64,000 bases of DNA from Chitinophaga sedimenti (GCF_023156195.1 NZ_JAKUKA010000001.1:4898001-4962000), one strand, 5' to 3'. Shown: positions 40,001-50,812, numbered from the stretch's first letter. Notes: generated by a model from the letters alone, not told the origin. Translations and numbers: made by a program.

Positions 40001-41594
40001 GGAGGGTTGGTTACCTGGGCGAAAAGCTGTTTGAAATAGCTGGTCAGGTGCTGCGGCTGATCGCTTAAAACGGCCAGAGGAGCATCCGTGCCCATAGAAC
40101 CAATCGGCTCTTTACCATCTATCGCCATTGGAGCAATGATGGTATCCAGGTCTTCGGTAGAATAACCGAATGCGCGCTGGTATTTAAAGATTTGATCGTG
40201 CTCGAGGTGTGTAAAGGTTACCCTTGGCTCAGGCAGCTCGGCCAAACGAATCTTATATTTATTAAGCCATTCCGCATAAGGTTGTTGGGAGCAGATCGCT
40301 TTTTTCAGTTCCGTATCTTCAATAATACGGCCCTGTTCCATATCTACTACGAACATTTTACCCGGTTGCAGGCGGCCTTTCTCTTTAACATTTGAAGGAT
40401 CGATCGGCAGCACGCCAGCTTCAGAAGCCATAATCACACGATCGTCTTTGGTTACCACGAAGCGGGAGGGACGAAGACCGTTCCTGTCCAGGGTGGCGCC
40501 AATCATTTTACCGTCGGTGAAGGAAATGGAGGCGGGGCCGTCCCAAGGTTCCATCAGCGAAGCGTGATATTCGTAGAATGCTTTTTCTCAGGGTCCATGT
40601 CCTCATTGCCGTCCCAGGCTTCGGGGATCATCATCATCATTACATGAGGAAGACTACGGCCGGTGAGCGCCAGCAGTTCGATCACGTTATCGAGACAAGC
40701 GGAATCGGACTGGCCTTCTTCTACCAACGGCGTGAGCATTTCCATTTCCTCCGGGGTGAAGTATTTGGAAACGAAGCTCTTTTCGCCCGCGCGCAGCCAG
40801 TTCAGGTTACCTTTCAGCGTATTGATTTCACCGTTGTGCGCAATAAAGCGGTTCGGGTGAGCAAGTCTCCAGCTGGGGAAAGTGTTGGTGGCGAAACGGG
40901 AGTGGATCAGGCCAAAGGCAGATACCATGCGCTCATCGCTCAGGTCAGGATAATAATGACGCACCTGGTAAGTGGTAAGCTGGCCTTTATACACGATCGT
41001 TTTGTGAGAAAGCGATGCAATGTAAAAAGATGCTTTTTCCGGTGCGATAGAATTACGGACAGTTTTAGAAACGTAGTTGCGGAGCACAAACAGCTTACGC
41101 TCAAACTCTTCCGGATCGGAGATATGGAAGGGGAGGCGATAAATACCTGTTCAATTTCCGGCTCTACAGAAAGCGCGCCTTCGCCAATACCGTCCGGGCG
41201 AACGGGTACTTTACGAAAACCGAGGATATCGAGGCCCAGTTTTTCCGCGCAGCGCTGCATGATTTCGCGACACTCCTCGCGCCAGCGTGGCTCTTTCGGG
41301 AAAAATATCTGTCCTACGCCATATTTACCAAAGCCCGGGCAGTTTGATGCCGAGCTTTAAACATTCATCATAGAAAAATTCGTGCGGCATCTGGATAAGA
41401 ATACCTGCACCGTCGCCGGTATTTACTTCACAACCGCAGGCGCCACGGTGTTCCATGTTCTCGAGCATTGTGAGTGCATCGCGGATGATCTGGTGAGACT
41501 TACGGCCTTTAATATGGGCTGCGAAACCGATACCACAGGCATCGGATTCAAATTCCGGACGGTACAAACCTTGCAACTTGCTTCCTTCACGCAT
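37042..41594 (-). CDS. gltB: Glutamate synthase, large subunit (six frameshifts)
   Basis: About 1515 residues, normal for GltB. It makes two glutamates from glutamine and 2-oxoglutarate. In order: class II amidotransferase with catalytic Cys in SDACGIGF, the central domain, the FMN/synthase domain (SPPPHHDIYSIEDLAQ; GYDGGTGASP), the 3Fe-4S cysteines CIMMRKCHVNTCPVG, and the C-terminal glycine-rich helix (GGKAVILGETGRNFGAGMSG). Breaks near 41333-41340, 41135-41140, 40582-40586 (five T), 39514-39518, 39348-39351 and 37744-37748 (five T). The catalytic Cys is preceded by 19 residues, so processing is needed as in other GltB proteins. Confidence 0.96.
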
Positions 41595-41970
41595 TGGCTT
41601 AGATTTTATTCAACATTAATTCAAGTACACTTTTCCCATGAGACTGAAAGGCGCCTTTTTGGAACTTTATACTGCATTGTTACGGGAACGGTTTAAAGAT
41701 ACTAATAGAATGCGGTATTTTTATATAAACATTTGTTTAACCGCTAAAATTTAGAAATTATCAAAAATGGGCCATGCTTTATTTAAAATGGATATAGTTG
41801 GCGCAGACAAAATGAGTTAATTCGGGGATATTTAAAGATAAGAAATTTTTAGCGTGGCCGGAGCGGAGTATTGCATCTTATCCTTTTCTAGTAGAATGTT
41901 AACACGAGCGGCTTCTAATCAACCATTTATATTGGCATTATTTCTAATTTATAGAAACGATTGTATATAA
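41595..41970. other. gltB upstream region, no gene seen
   Basis: AT-rich leader and promoter region of gltBD, about 375 bases. On the minus strand TATCTTTA near 41690-41705 resembles a -7 box with one mismatch. No open frame or RNA structure that I can support. Confidence 0.4.
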
Positions 41971-41971
41971 G

Positions 41972-41996
41972 AAGGCCCGGTTTGCTGCCGGGCCTT
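41972..41996 (-). terminator. Terminator of the GHL10 gene
   Basis: A perfect 9-bp stem AAGGCCCGG / CCGGGCCTT, 22 bases after the stop codon. The T-tail on the minus strand is weak. Confidence 0.7.
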
Positions 41997-42018
41997 GTAT
42001 AATATTATATAGATGTAA

Positions 42019-43557
42019 TTATTCGAAAAGGAATTTTGTACGTCCGTTGACGGTTTGCATTCTGAGCGCATCGCTCGCGAGGCTTTCGTTCTGCAGCCTG
42101 TCCAACGCGGTAACAAAATAAACGAAATGTGTGCCCGGTACATATTTAGGATCCACCCACATGGGATCAGGCATTTGTGGAACGATCGCCGCAATTTTCG
42201 TGGGGTCGTTCAGGTTAACAACCTCTTTTTCACCGAAGCGGTAAATAACGTAGCGGGTAGTCTGACCCGTGGTGTCGTCATCCGCCCAATGCAGTTCCAG
42301 GCCACTGGACTTTTCGAACGCATCGATAAAATACGGCGGCATCGGTGGCGTATTGTCCAGCCACGGCATGGTGGGGATCAGCGCCGGGTATTTATAAAGA
42401 TGGTTGCGTAAACTATCGCGGATGCCTAACGGATTACTATCGAACGAGCGGGCGCGGAAAAACACGCTGCCCTGCACGGTGGGAAGCGACCGGTTCGCAT
42501 TGATCTGGTTCAGCATTTCCCGGGGATTACGCCAGGCGCCGCTTTCACCTATTTTGTAAACAGCGAGGCCCGGGTACATATGTCGGCCATATGCATGCTG
42601 CGACCACCAGTTTACCAGTACTTCATAGCCAACCAGACGGTGACCGAACTCCCAATACAGCTGCGGCGTGGCGTAATCGATCCAGCCGCTGCGGCTCCAT
42701 TTAAGAATATCTGCGTAGAGATCATCGTAGTTGGTCATACCACCGCGCGTGTTCGACCCTTCCGGATCGCGGTCGCGGTTTCGCCAAACGCCGAACGGAC
42801 TAATCCCGAACTTTACCCATGGCTTTTCGGCTTTGATAGCGATGCTTACCTGGTGCATTAACGTGTCGACGTTCCACCGGCGCCAGTCATCCTTGTTCAT
42901 GTTGCGGCCGTAGATGCGATAGGAGGGATTGTCCGGAAATTCTTTTCCGGCAATACGATATGGGTAGAAGTAATCGTCGAAGTGGATGCCATCTACGTCG
43001 TAGCGTTTCACCACATCACGGATGATTTGGGTAAAATAGTCGCGCACTTCGGGCAGCCCCGGATCAAAGAGTTTTTGATCGCCATATTGCAGGAACCACT
43101 GTGGGCGCAGCCGGCTGATGTGGTTAGGGGCCAGTACGTTACTGCGTGTATTCATTACCGCGCGGTAGGGATTGAACCAGGCGTGGAGCTCGAGGCCCCG
43201 TTTATGTGATTCTTCGATCGCGAACTGCAGCGGATCATAATATGGTTCCGGCGGACGCCCCTGGCTGCCGCTGAGGTATTCGGACCAGGGCTCGTAGGAC
43301 GAAGCGTACAGGGCATCGGCAGCAGGCCGCACCTGGAAGAACACGGCGTTCATGCCATCGCGGACGATGTCGTCCAGCATGTTCATCAGTTCCTGCTTTT
43401 GCTGGCCGGCGGGTAAACCCTTGCGCGAAGGCCAGTCTATATTTCCAACCGAGGCAATCCATACCGCGCGCATTTCGCGCTTCGGGGGCAGCTGTGCATA
43501 ACATTGCGTAGCAAGGCCACCGCACAACATGATCCCCGCTAAAAGTTTCTTCAACAT
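42019..43557 (-). CDS. Secreted glycosyl hydrolase-like protein, GHL10 / YngK family
   Basis: A 512-residue exported protein with a signal peptide (MLKKLLAGIMLCGGLATQCYA). The GHL10 TIM barrel is clear: REMRAVWIASVGNIDWPSRK, NAVFFQVRPAADALYASSYE, LHAWFNPYRAVMN, YDVDGIHFDDYFYPY and DYATPQLYWEFGHR. The last ~100 residues form a fibronectin-like domain (LHWADDDTTGQTTRYVIYRF). The family is thought to act on glycans, possibly peptidoglycan, but the substrate is unsettled. Promoter-like elements lie at 43587-43617 on the minus strand. Intact. Confidence 0.9.
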   Translation of the reverse strand: MLKKLLAGIMLCGGLATQCYAQLPPKREMRAVWIASVGNIDWPSRKGLPAGQQKQELMNMLDDIVRDGMNAVFFQVRPAADALYASSYEPWSEYLSGSQGRPPEPYYDPLQFAIEESHKRGLELHAWFNPYRAVMNTRSNVLAPNHISRLRPQWFLQYGDQKLFDPGLPEVRDYFTQIIRDVVKRYDVDGIHFDDYFYPYRIAGKEFPDNPSYRIYGRNMNKDDWRRWNVDTLMHQVSIAIKAEKPWVKFGISPFGVWRNRDRDPEGSNTRGGMTNYDDLYADILKWSRSGWIDYATPQLYWEFGHRLVGYEVLVNWWSQHAYGRHMYPGLAVYKIGESGAWRNPREMLNQINANRSLPTVQGSVFFRARSFDSNPLGIRDSLRNHLYKYPALIPTMPWLDNTPPMPPYFIDAFEKSSGLELHWADDDTTGQTTRYVIYRFGEKEVVNLNDPTKIAAIVPQMPDPMWVDPKYVPGTHFVYFVTALDRLQNESLASDALRMQTVNGRTKFLFE

Positions 43558-43586
43558 TCAGCCGTCTTTATATCCCTGAAAAATTG

Positions 43587-43617
43587 CGAAAATAACTAAA
43601 CATGCAATGGATTCAAA
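43587..43617 (-). promoter_or_regulatory. Probable promoter of the GHL10 gene
   Basis: On the minus strand TTTG (43617-43614), a 19-base spacer and TATTTTCG (43594-43587), one base off TAnnTTTG. The start codon is 30 bases on. Confidence 0.6.
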
Positions 43618-43725
43618 TTTCAGGCCCAAATTGAAATGAAAATCAGCGTTTTGATTGCCTGTAGCGCAAATTGCGAGAATCAAAATAATAGGAGGCCGTA
43701 GATTTATCTGCGTAAAGCAAACGTG

Positions 43726-44076
43726 ATGAGTACCTTTTATATTGCTACCAATCCAATTGATAATTACTGGTTTACGCTAAGGTCAGATAGCGGAGAAAAG
43801 CTGTTGCACGCTGCGGGATTTTATACAAAGGCAGCCTGTCTGCAAGGGATTACACAAATAAAAGCCGCGGCGGTATTGCCCGAGCGGTACGTCCGTAAAG
43901 GCATGGAACAGCATCGCCACTTTTTTGTGCTGCTATCTGAAAAAGGAAAGTCCATCGCCGTAAGTGAAATTTTTAAAACAGATACGGAAATGGAAAGGGC
44001 TTTAACCGAAATAATCGAAACGGTAATGACCGCCAACCTGGTCTTTGAAAGGAAAATTCAAACGTCGGATAAGTAA
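43726..44076 (+). CDS. Small protein with two DUF1508 (YegP)-like repeats
   Basis: 116 residues. The first half FYIATNPIDNYWFTLRSDSG, EKLLHAAGFYTKAACLQGIT resembles the ~48-residue YegP/DUF1508 unit; the second (RHFFVLLSEKGKSIAVSEIF) looks like a degenerate second copy. The family is cytoplasmic and of unknown function. The reading end overlaps the 3' end of the convergent DUF72 gene by 19 bases. ATG 43726 is preferred to the GTG just before it. Confidence 0.6.
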   Translation: MSTFYIATNPIDNYWFTLRSDSGEKLLHAAGFYTKAACLQGITQIKAAAVLPERYVRKGMEQHRHFFVLLSEKGKSIAVSEIFKTDTEMERALTEIIETVMTANLVFERKIQTSDK

Positions 44077-44798
44077 CGGCGGAGCATTTGTGCATCTTTA
44101 AGTGCATAGCCGTTGATATCATTATTGAAAAAAGCCCAAACCTGGTGTCCCCCGTTCAGCCACCGCCGGCACTTTTTCGCGTAGGCGCGCAACGTATTCG
44201 GATGGTAGGCAGAGGCGTACAATTTGCCCGGACCATGAAACCGCAGATATACATGTTTCGCCGTTAACACTTCGTCAGATGGGAAAAGGCCGCCGGAATC
44301 CGCGATGACGAGCCCGATGTCGTATTTGCGCATCAGCGACAAACTTTCCTCGGTATACCAGCTTTCGTGCCGCACTTCCATTGAAAACTGGTATTGCCGG
44401 TACGTGTTATGCAATAAGGCGTAAAAATGCGCGGTTACTTCCGGGTTAAAAGTCGCATTGGCCGGCAATTGTATCAGAATAGGTCCAAGATGTTTGCGTA
44501 CCGGGTCGAACACGTCAAAGAATCGCTGGAGCGGTTGCTCAGGATCGTGCAGCTTTTTCATATGCGAAAGAAAGCGGTTCATTTTTGGACAGAATATAAA
44601 ACCATCTGGCACGGTGGTAACCCATTGCTGCACGGTTTCGGGCTTAGGCAGGCGGTAAAAGCTATTGTTAATTTCTATACAGTCAAAGTCTTTGGCAAAA
44701 AAGGAAAGCCAATCGGCAGACTTTACCGTGGCGGGGTAATAAATTTCTTTCCAATGTTTATAGCTCCACCCGGAAGTACCAATGTGCGCCTTTTGCAT
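44058..44798 (-). CDS. yecE: DUF72 (YecE) family protein
   Basis: A 246-residue TIM-barrel-like protein. The family signatures are clear: IGTSGWSYKHWKEIYYP near the start, IEINNSFYRLPKPETVQQW, FCPKMNRFLSHMKKL, SMEVRHESWYTE and YLRFHGPGKLYA near the end. It resembles sugar isomerase-like barrels, but no activity is known. ATG 44798 (MQKAHIGTSG) is chosen; the longer frame to 44858 adds a hydrophobic segment that the family lacks. The stop overlaps the convergent DUF1508-like gene. Confidence 0.93.
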   Translation of the reverse strand: MQKAHIGTSGWSYKHWKEIYYPATVKSADWLSFFAKDFDCIEINNSFYRLPKPETVQQWVTTVPDGFIFCPKMNRFLSHMKKLHDPEQPLQRFFDVFDPVRKHLGPILIQLPANATFNPEVTAHFYALLHNTYRQYQFSMEVRHESWYTEESLSLMRKYDIGLVIADSGGLFPSDEVLTAKHVYLRFHGPGKLYASAYHPNTLRAYAKKCRRWLNGGHQVWAFFNNDINGYALKDAQMLRRYLSDV

Positions 44799-44865
44799 GA
44801 TGCTTTTTAAGAAGAACATCAATATTAGTACCACGGCGGCGAAGCGAACTATTCCCAAAAAAGAA

Positions 44866-44891
44866 AAAGGCGACCGTTAGTGGACGCCTTT
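44866..44891 (-). terminator. Probable terminator of obgE
   Basis: Stem AAAGGCG / CGCCTTT with a 12-base loop and a T-rich tail on the minus strand, directly after the obgE stop. Confidence 0.65.
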
Positions 44892-44896
44892 CCATA

Positions 44897-45943
44897 TTAT
44901 ATTTCTTCTTCCTCCTCTTCATCCTCCTCGTCCCACGCAACGCCATCTTTCACATCCGAAAGTGCCGTCCACAAAACATCTTTCAGTTCTGTTAAGCCCA
45001 TATTGGTTACGGAAGAAATGAATACATGTGGTACATTTTCCGGCAGTTCTGCGGAGATGGCCTCTTTCAGCTCATCGTCCAGCATGTCGCTTTTACTGAT
45101 GGCCAGCAAAAACTGTTTGTCCAGCAGCTCGGGGTTGTATTGTTCCAGCTCATTCAACAGCACATCAAATTCTTTCCGGTGGTCTGCACTGTCCGCCGGG
45201 ATTAAGAACAGTAACACCGCGTTACGCTCAATATGGCGCAGGAAGCGATGTCCCAAACCACGACCTTCGTGCGCGCCCTCAATGATACCAGGTAAATCGG
45301 CCATGATAAAGGACTTGCCATCACGGTATGGCACCACGCCCAGGTTGGGCGTAAGGGTGGTGAACGCGTAATTCGCAATTTTCGGCTTCGCGGCGGAAAT
45401 ACTTGAAAGCAGGGTTGATTTGCCCGCGTTGGGGAAACCTACCAGTCCGACATCCGCTAACACTTTCAGTTCCAGCTGCTTCCAACCTTCCACACCAGGC
45501 ATACCGGGTTGTGAATACTCCGGTGTTTGGTTGGTTGGCGATTTGAAATAAGCGTTGCCGCGACCGCCCTGTCCGCCAGGCAGCCAGATAATTTCCTGGC
45601 CATCTTCAAGGATTTCAGCTTCCAGTTCGCCGGTTTCTTCGTCTCGGGCAATAGTGCCGAGCGGCACTTCTATAATAATGTCCTCGCCATAACGGCCGGT
45701 ACAGTTGTCGCCGCTACCGTTTTCTCCGTTTTCGGCTACCAGGTTTTTATGCCAGCGCAAGTGCAGCAAAGTCCACAGCTGCGAGTTGCCGCGCAGGATG
45801 ATGTGTCCGCCGCGACCGCCATCACCGCCATCAGGACCAGCCTGGGCGTTAAACTTGGTTCGCATGAAGTGCATGGAGCCGGCGCCACCTTTGCCCGACT
45901 TACAAAACACCCTGATATAATCTACAAAGTTTCCTCTTTCCAT
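44897..45943 (-). CDS. obgE: GTPase ObgE
   Basis: A 348-residue GTPase that binds the 50S ribosomal subunit and acts in assembly and stress response. The Obg domain has the glycine-rich start (FCKSGKGGAGSMHFMR; GPDGGDGGRGGHIILRG), followed by the G domain with P-loop GFPNAGKSTLL, switch DLPGIIEGAHEGRGLG, and AISKSDM. The C-terminus is a short acidic tail (DEEDEEEEEEI). ATG 45943 (MERGNFVDYIRV) is chosen over a longer in-frame start. It follows adk on the same strand after a hairpin. Intact. Confidence 0.96.
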   Translation of the reverse strand: MERGNFVDYIRVFCKSGKGGAGSMHFMRTKFNAQAGPDGGDGGRGGHIILRGNSQLWTLLHLRWHKNLVAENGENGSGDNCTGRYGEDIIIEVPLGTIARDEETGELEAEILEDGQEIIWLPGGQGGRGNAYFKSPTNQTPEYSQPGMPGVEGWKQLELKVLADVGLVGFPNAGKSTLLSSISAAKPKIANYAFTTLTPNLGVVPYRDGKSFIMADLPGIIEGAHEGRGLGHRFLRHIERNAVLLFLIPADSADHRKEFDVLLNELEQYNPELLDKQFLLAISKSDMLDDELKEAISAELPENVPHVFISSVTNMGLTELKDVLWTALSDVKDGVAWDEEDEEEEEEI

Positions 45944-45969
45944 GTTGTTGTTGCCGGAACGGCTTGTCC

Positions 45970-46052
45970 GCGCCGGCTGTATTTTTAAAAAAGCAAAACG
46001 CAAAGATCGTAAAGTTTAGCCAAACGGCATCCCTTAATGATCTTTGCGTTTA
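45970..46052 (-). terminator. Probable terminator of adk
   Basis: A 13-bp inverted repeat (45997-46009 with 46040-46052) around a 30-base loop, then a T-rich tail on the minus strand. It lies between adk and obgE and may reduce read-through. Confidence 0.6.
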
Positions 46053-46078
46053 TATAATGTACCGGCGGTACGTTTTGT

Positions 46079-46665
46079 TTAAACTTTTTCGCTTGTCAGT
46101 GCGTCGAGTTCTTTAGCAAGCAGGATGAAGGTTTCATCTACGCTGCCATCACCTTTTACTTTTTGAACTTGCCGAATTTAGCGTAGTGGTCCGCGACAGG
46201 AGCCGTTTTGTTATGATATTCCACAATACGCGCTTTCACTACATCTTCGCTTGCATCGTCTGTACGACCAGAGGTTAGACCACGGTTCAACAGGCGGCGC
46301 ACCAGTTCATCTTCAGGAACTTCCAGGGAAAGTACCATGGAGATGGCGGTTTTCTTTAACAGGAGCAGTTTGTCCAGAGCCTCGGCCTGGGCCGTGGTAC
46401 GGGGAAAACCGTCGAAAATAAAACCGCGGGCTTCCGGGTTCGCGTCCAGCTTAGAGCTGATCATACCAATCACCACCTCATCAGGAACCAGCAGGCCCTG
46501 ATCGATGAACTTCTGCGCCTCCAAACCTAATGGGGTTTTGGCGCCAAGTTCGCTACGCAGCATGTCGCCGGTAGACAGGTGGATCAGTCCGTACTTCTCA
46601 ATGATATTCGCGCTCTGTGTGCCTTTTCCGCTTCCCGGAGGGCCAAATAAAATAAGATTGACCAT
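46079..46665 (-). CDS. adk: Adenylate kinase (one frameshift near the 3' end)
   Basis: About 195 residues after repair. It interconverts ATP, AMP and ADP. Seen: P-loop ILFGPPGSGKGTQSANIIEK, HLSTGDMLRSEL, GFIFDGFPRTTAQAEAL and GRTDDASEDVVKARI. This is the short form without a zinc lid. The T-run 46160-46164 (plus strand) has five T where six are needed; without it the protein stops at GKFKK, with it KKVKGDGSVDETFILLAKEL follows to the TAA at 46079-46081. A promoter box TATATTTG lies at 46709-46702 on the minus strand. Confidence 0.95.
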
Positions 46666-46948
46666 GTTTTAACTAATAAAGTTGCGTACTCGTGTAAGTT
46701 GCAAATATAACAAACAATTGAAAAGAATCATACTTTAAATTACAATTGATGAAATAATGCCAAAAAAGTACGGTTATTAATAAACAGTTTTCAACAAAAA
46801 CTGCGAAATGCTAAATGTTATTAAAACTTTAGGTTGATAAATGGGAATGAGCAATATTTATATATCGATATGGTTTAATGTGTTCTGGCTCAATCCCTTC
46901 TATGTAATTTAAGAAGTTTCCCTGCACAAAACGTTGTATGTTTATGAA

Positions 46949-49932
46949 ATGAGGAAGATATTTTTAGCAATGGGATTTACCGGGTTGCTAATGTCTAATT
47001 ACGCATCCCCGGGCCACGTACATGTTTCTGAGAAAGAAAAGAAAAAAAAGGAAACCACCCAACGCCAAACATCAAAAAGTGCGGCAGACCGCTGGGTAGA
47101 CAGCGTCTTTAATTCACTTACACACGAAGAACGCATTGCGCAGCTGATTATGATCCGCGCGCATTCTAACTTTGGACAGGATCACATTAACGCTGTAATG
47201 CGCGACATCCGCACCAACAAAGTGGGCGGACTCGTATTTTTCCAGGGCGGCCCTGCGCGGCAGGCGAACCTGCTGAATGCTTACCAGAACATCAGCAAAG
47301 TACCACTGCTCGTGGCTATTGACGGTGAGTGGGGATTGGGGATGCGGCTGGACAGCGCCATTTCGTTCCCTCGCAACCTGATGCTGGGCGCCGTGCAGGA
47401 CAGCGGTCTGATTTATGAAATTGGCCAGGCCATCGGTGAGCAGTGTAAACGTGTAGGGGTAAACGTGAACTTTGCACCCGTAGTGGATGTGAACAACAAT
47501 CCAAACAACCCCGTTATTAATGATCGCTCCTTTGGGGAAGATAAATACCAGGTAGCGCGTATGGGCGTTGCCATGATCAAAGGTATGCAGGATGCCGGCG
47601 TAATGGCCTGCGCCAAGCACTTTCCCGGCCATGGCGATACCGATACCGACTCGCATTTCGATCTTCCTCTGATTAAAAAATCGCTGGCGGAACTGGATTC
47701 GCTGGAAATATATCCGTTTAAACGTGCCATTGAGGCGGGCGTTGGTATGATGATGGTGGCGCACCTGAACATACCCGCGCTGGACAAACGCGCCAACACG
47801 CCAAGCTCTATTTCGCCGAATGTGGTAACCAAGTTGCTGCAAAAGGATTTAGGGTTTGATGGGCTGATCGTAACCGATGCCCTTGAAATGCAGGGTATTG
47901 CGAAGTATTACACGAAAGGGCAGGAGTCGCTGCAGTCGTTGCTGGCTGGCAACCACCTCATGGAACTGCCCTCTACCTCCAAAGGCAGCATCGACGCCAT
48001 TGCGGCCGCGATCAAGAAAGGTCAAATCAGCAGAGACGAAGTTTATAAGCGCGTGAAAAAGTGTTGCGCGCGAAATACGATCTTGGTCTGGCTAACTGGC
48101 AGCCCATCAACACCACCAATATTTCTGAAGATATTAACGCAAAAACAATGGCTTTACGGAAACGTGTTTCCGAAGCGGCCATCACGCTTTTGCGCAATGA
48201 TAACAAACTGGTGCCTTTTGCGCCGACCGTGAACAACCGGAGCAAAGTGGCCGTGCTCGCCGTTGGGGCAGACGGTAACAACACCTTCCTTACAGCGGTA
48301 AAAGAAATGAAATCCGATGTGGACACATACATATTTTCATCTCGTATGACGGAGGCGCAAATTGCGCCGCTGGTTCAACGACTGAAAAATGAATACGCGT
48401 CCGTAATCGTGAGCCTGCATAATTACAGTCGTCGCCCGGCAAATAATTTCGGCATCAGCCGCAGCCAGCGACAGATGATCAACCAGCTGCAGCAGGAAAT
48501 GCCTACCGCAACTGTGTTGTTCGGTAATCCTTATGCAGCTAAGTTTTTCTGTGATGCATCGACGATCATTGCCGCCTACGAAGATGATTCTACCACGCAA
48601 CGCGCCGCTGCGGAAGTGCTGTTCGGCCGCCTCATCCCGAAAGGTAAACTTCCTGTAACGGTATGTCCCAACTTTCATTTTGGTGACGGCATCACCGAAT
48701 ATGCACGCCCCGTAACCGTGCTTGACGAAGTAACGCCCGAAACCGTAGGCATGAACAGCCACACGCTGCTCCGCATCGATTCGCTTGCAAACGACATGAT
48801 CGCTAAAGGTGCGGCCCCAGGCTGCGTTATTGTAGCACTGAAGGACGGAAAACTGGTATACAATAAGGCTTTCGGTCATTATGATTACAGCCAGCGCGAA
48901 GCCGTCACGCCTCAATCTATTTACGATCTGGCCTCTGTGACAAAAATTTGCGCGACCACCATTTCCGTAATGCGCTTGTACGATGAAGGTCGCTTGTCGC
49001 TCGACAGTACATTGGGCGCATACCTGCCATGGACGCGCGGAACAGATAAGGAAAAGCTGCGTATCCGGGATGTGCTGTTACACCAGGCAGGACTGGTATC
49101 GTACATTCCTTTTTATAAAGAAACAATTGCTCCGAACGGTTACCCGGATACGTTATTATATCGTCCAGAACAGGATTCTACGCACACGTTGCGCGTCGCG
49201 GAACATTTATACATGGAGCCGAGTTTTGTAGATACCATGTATAAACGCATCCTCACCAGCAGGCTGGGCGGGCGTTCTTACGTTTACAGCGACAATGATT
49301 TCATCTTTTTAGGAAAAGTAGTGGAGCAGATCACAGGTAAAAGCCTCGATCATTATGTGAAAGAAGCATTTTACGATCAGTTGGGTATGACCACAACCGG
49401 TTTTCAACCGCGTGAACGTTTTCCGCTAACGCAGATAGTGCCTACCGAGTTCGAACAAAATTTTCGCATCCAGTGGATCCGTGGTGATGTGCACGATCCG
49501 GGTGCGGCGATGTTCGGCGGAGTGGCCGGTCACGCCGGGTTATTTTCCGACGCATATGATCTCGGTATCCTTATGCAGATGCTGGCAAGCGGTGGATCGT
49601 TTAATGGTGTGCAATACATCAAACCGGAAACGATCAAATTGTTTTCGTCGTATAATAGCGACATCAGCCGCCGCGGACTTGGTTTTGACAAACCGGAAAA
49701 AGATAATGCCACGCGCAAAGATCCGTATCCCAGCAAGTATGCTTCGCCGGAAGTATTCGGGCATACAGGGTTTACAGGCACCTGTGTTTGGGTAGATCCT
49801 AAATACAACCTGGTATTTGTATACCTCAGCAACCGCGTAACGCCGAATGGTGGCGCCAATACTAAAATATCTTCGCTCAATGTACGGGCGAATATAATGG
49901 ACGTGTTGTACGATGCGATGGCATCAAGATAG
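46949..49932 (+). CDS. GH3 beta-N-acetylglucosaminidase fused to a serine beta-lactamase-like hydrolase (one frameshift)
   Basis: About 995 residues. The N-terminus is exported. Residues ~50-380 are a GH3 domain of NagZ type: KHFPGHGDTDTDSHFDLP has the Asp-His general acid/base pattern, and LIVTDALEMQGI holds the nucleophile Asp. A GH3 C-terminal-like part follows (AITLLRNDNKLVPF). The last ~400 residues are a class C beta-lactamase/esterase domain with the S-x-x-K motif LASVTKI, the Tyr motif YVYSDNDF and HTGFTG. The frame breaks near 48057-48061 (A-run; KRVKKVLRAKYDLG). The fusion would join sugar cleavage with an acyl or peptide hydrolase, perhaps on peptidoglycan fragments. Confidence 0.9.
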
Positions 49933-49950
49933 AAAAAGAAAAAGAGGTAT

Positions 49951-49992
49951 AAAAAAGGAGATAGTCGTTAGCGGCTATCTCCTTTTTTTTTT
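49951..49992. terminator. Strong bidirectional terminator
   Basis: A long stem AAAAAAGGAGATAG / CTATCTCCTTTTTT with T-runs on both strands, between convergent genes. Confidence 0.88.
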
Positions 49993-50425
49993 ATTCTATT
50001 TCCACTTTGCGGTTGGAATAAACTTCTGTTTTAATGTCCACCATCTTTTCGATTTTGTTACGACCGTTGCGGAACTCAAAGTAGTATGCACCGTCTTCGA
50101 GCGACTGCAGGTTGTAGCGGCCGGTGATCTGCGGATCAGCGTCCAGTACTTCGCGGTGCAGGATGTTATTGTTACCATCTTTGATGAACATGGTGATTTT
50201 TTCACCAGTTGTGTTATTGATGGTTACGCGGAACAGCAGCGGGTTTTCTGCCTCAGACGCTACATTTACCCGAACGGCTTTTTTAGCGCTGCCGGTGGTT
50301 TTTTCAACAGGCGTATTGTTGTAAGCCATTACCGGGTTTTGGGCAAACATTGGAGCGGTAGTACCCAGGATGAGCAGGGCGGTTACCAATTGTTTTTTGG
50401 GGGAAAACATAAGATTGCATTTCAT
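49991..50425 (-). CDS. Secreted protein of unknown function
   Basis: 144 residues with a signal peptide (KQLVTALLILGTTAPMFAQ). The mature part is strand-rich (LFRVTINNTTGEKITMFIKD, ITGRYNLQSLEDGAYYFEFR), like the Ig-type fold of C-terminal sorting domains in Bacteroidota, but no sorting signal is evident. Function unknown. A TATATTTG element lies on the minus strand at 50576-50569, leaving a long leader of about 135 bases. Intact. Confidence 0.7.
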   Translation of the reverse strand: MKCNLMFSPKKQLVTALLILGTTAPMFAQNPVMAYNNTPVEKTTGSAKKAVRVNVASEAENPLLFRVTINNTTGEKITMFIKDGNNNILHREVLDADPQITGRYNLQSLEDGAYYFEFRNGRNKIEKMVDIKTEVYSNRKVEIE

Positions 50426-50812
50426 GGTTTTGTATTTAATACGTTAACTTTTAGAGTTTGTAAGCAGGCTGCTTTTTGCGCCCCAAAGGTCAGATAGCCG
50501 CATTAACGGAACATTACCACCACATTAAGGAAATGTGAGCAGTTGGTTGCCGGAATGTTACCGCGATGCAAATATATGCAGGGATATATGGGCCGAACCC
50601 CGGTTAAAAAAGCATAATAATCAATTGGTTAAATCGTAACAAGGTGTGGTATTAATCCATGCTGCTGCTAAGGCGCATTTTGTCGTAACTGTTTTTTTTT
50701 AGGGTCCAAACCTTGTCTTAAGCTGTTAATTAATCTTCTTACGTGGCTGTTATTTGTTTTTTTATTGGAAGATGAATTTACGAAGCAATATTATCTCACC
50801 CAAAAAATTAAC
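50426..50812. other. Intergenic region, no gene seen
   Basis: Upstream region of the secreted protein gene (50425). It holds the TATATTTG element at 50569-50576 and A/T-rich tracts near 50690-50760. No coding sequence or RNA that I can support. Confidence 0.4.

Noticed and set aside
44880..45371. Serine-rich open frames opposite obgE and other long antisense frames (for example at 6916-7875 and 26184-27323)
   Set aside because: They mirror real genes on the opposite strand and have no domain, signal or start context of their own.
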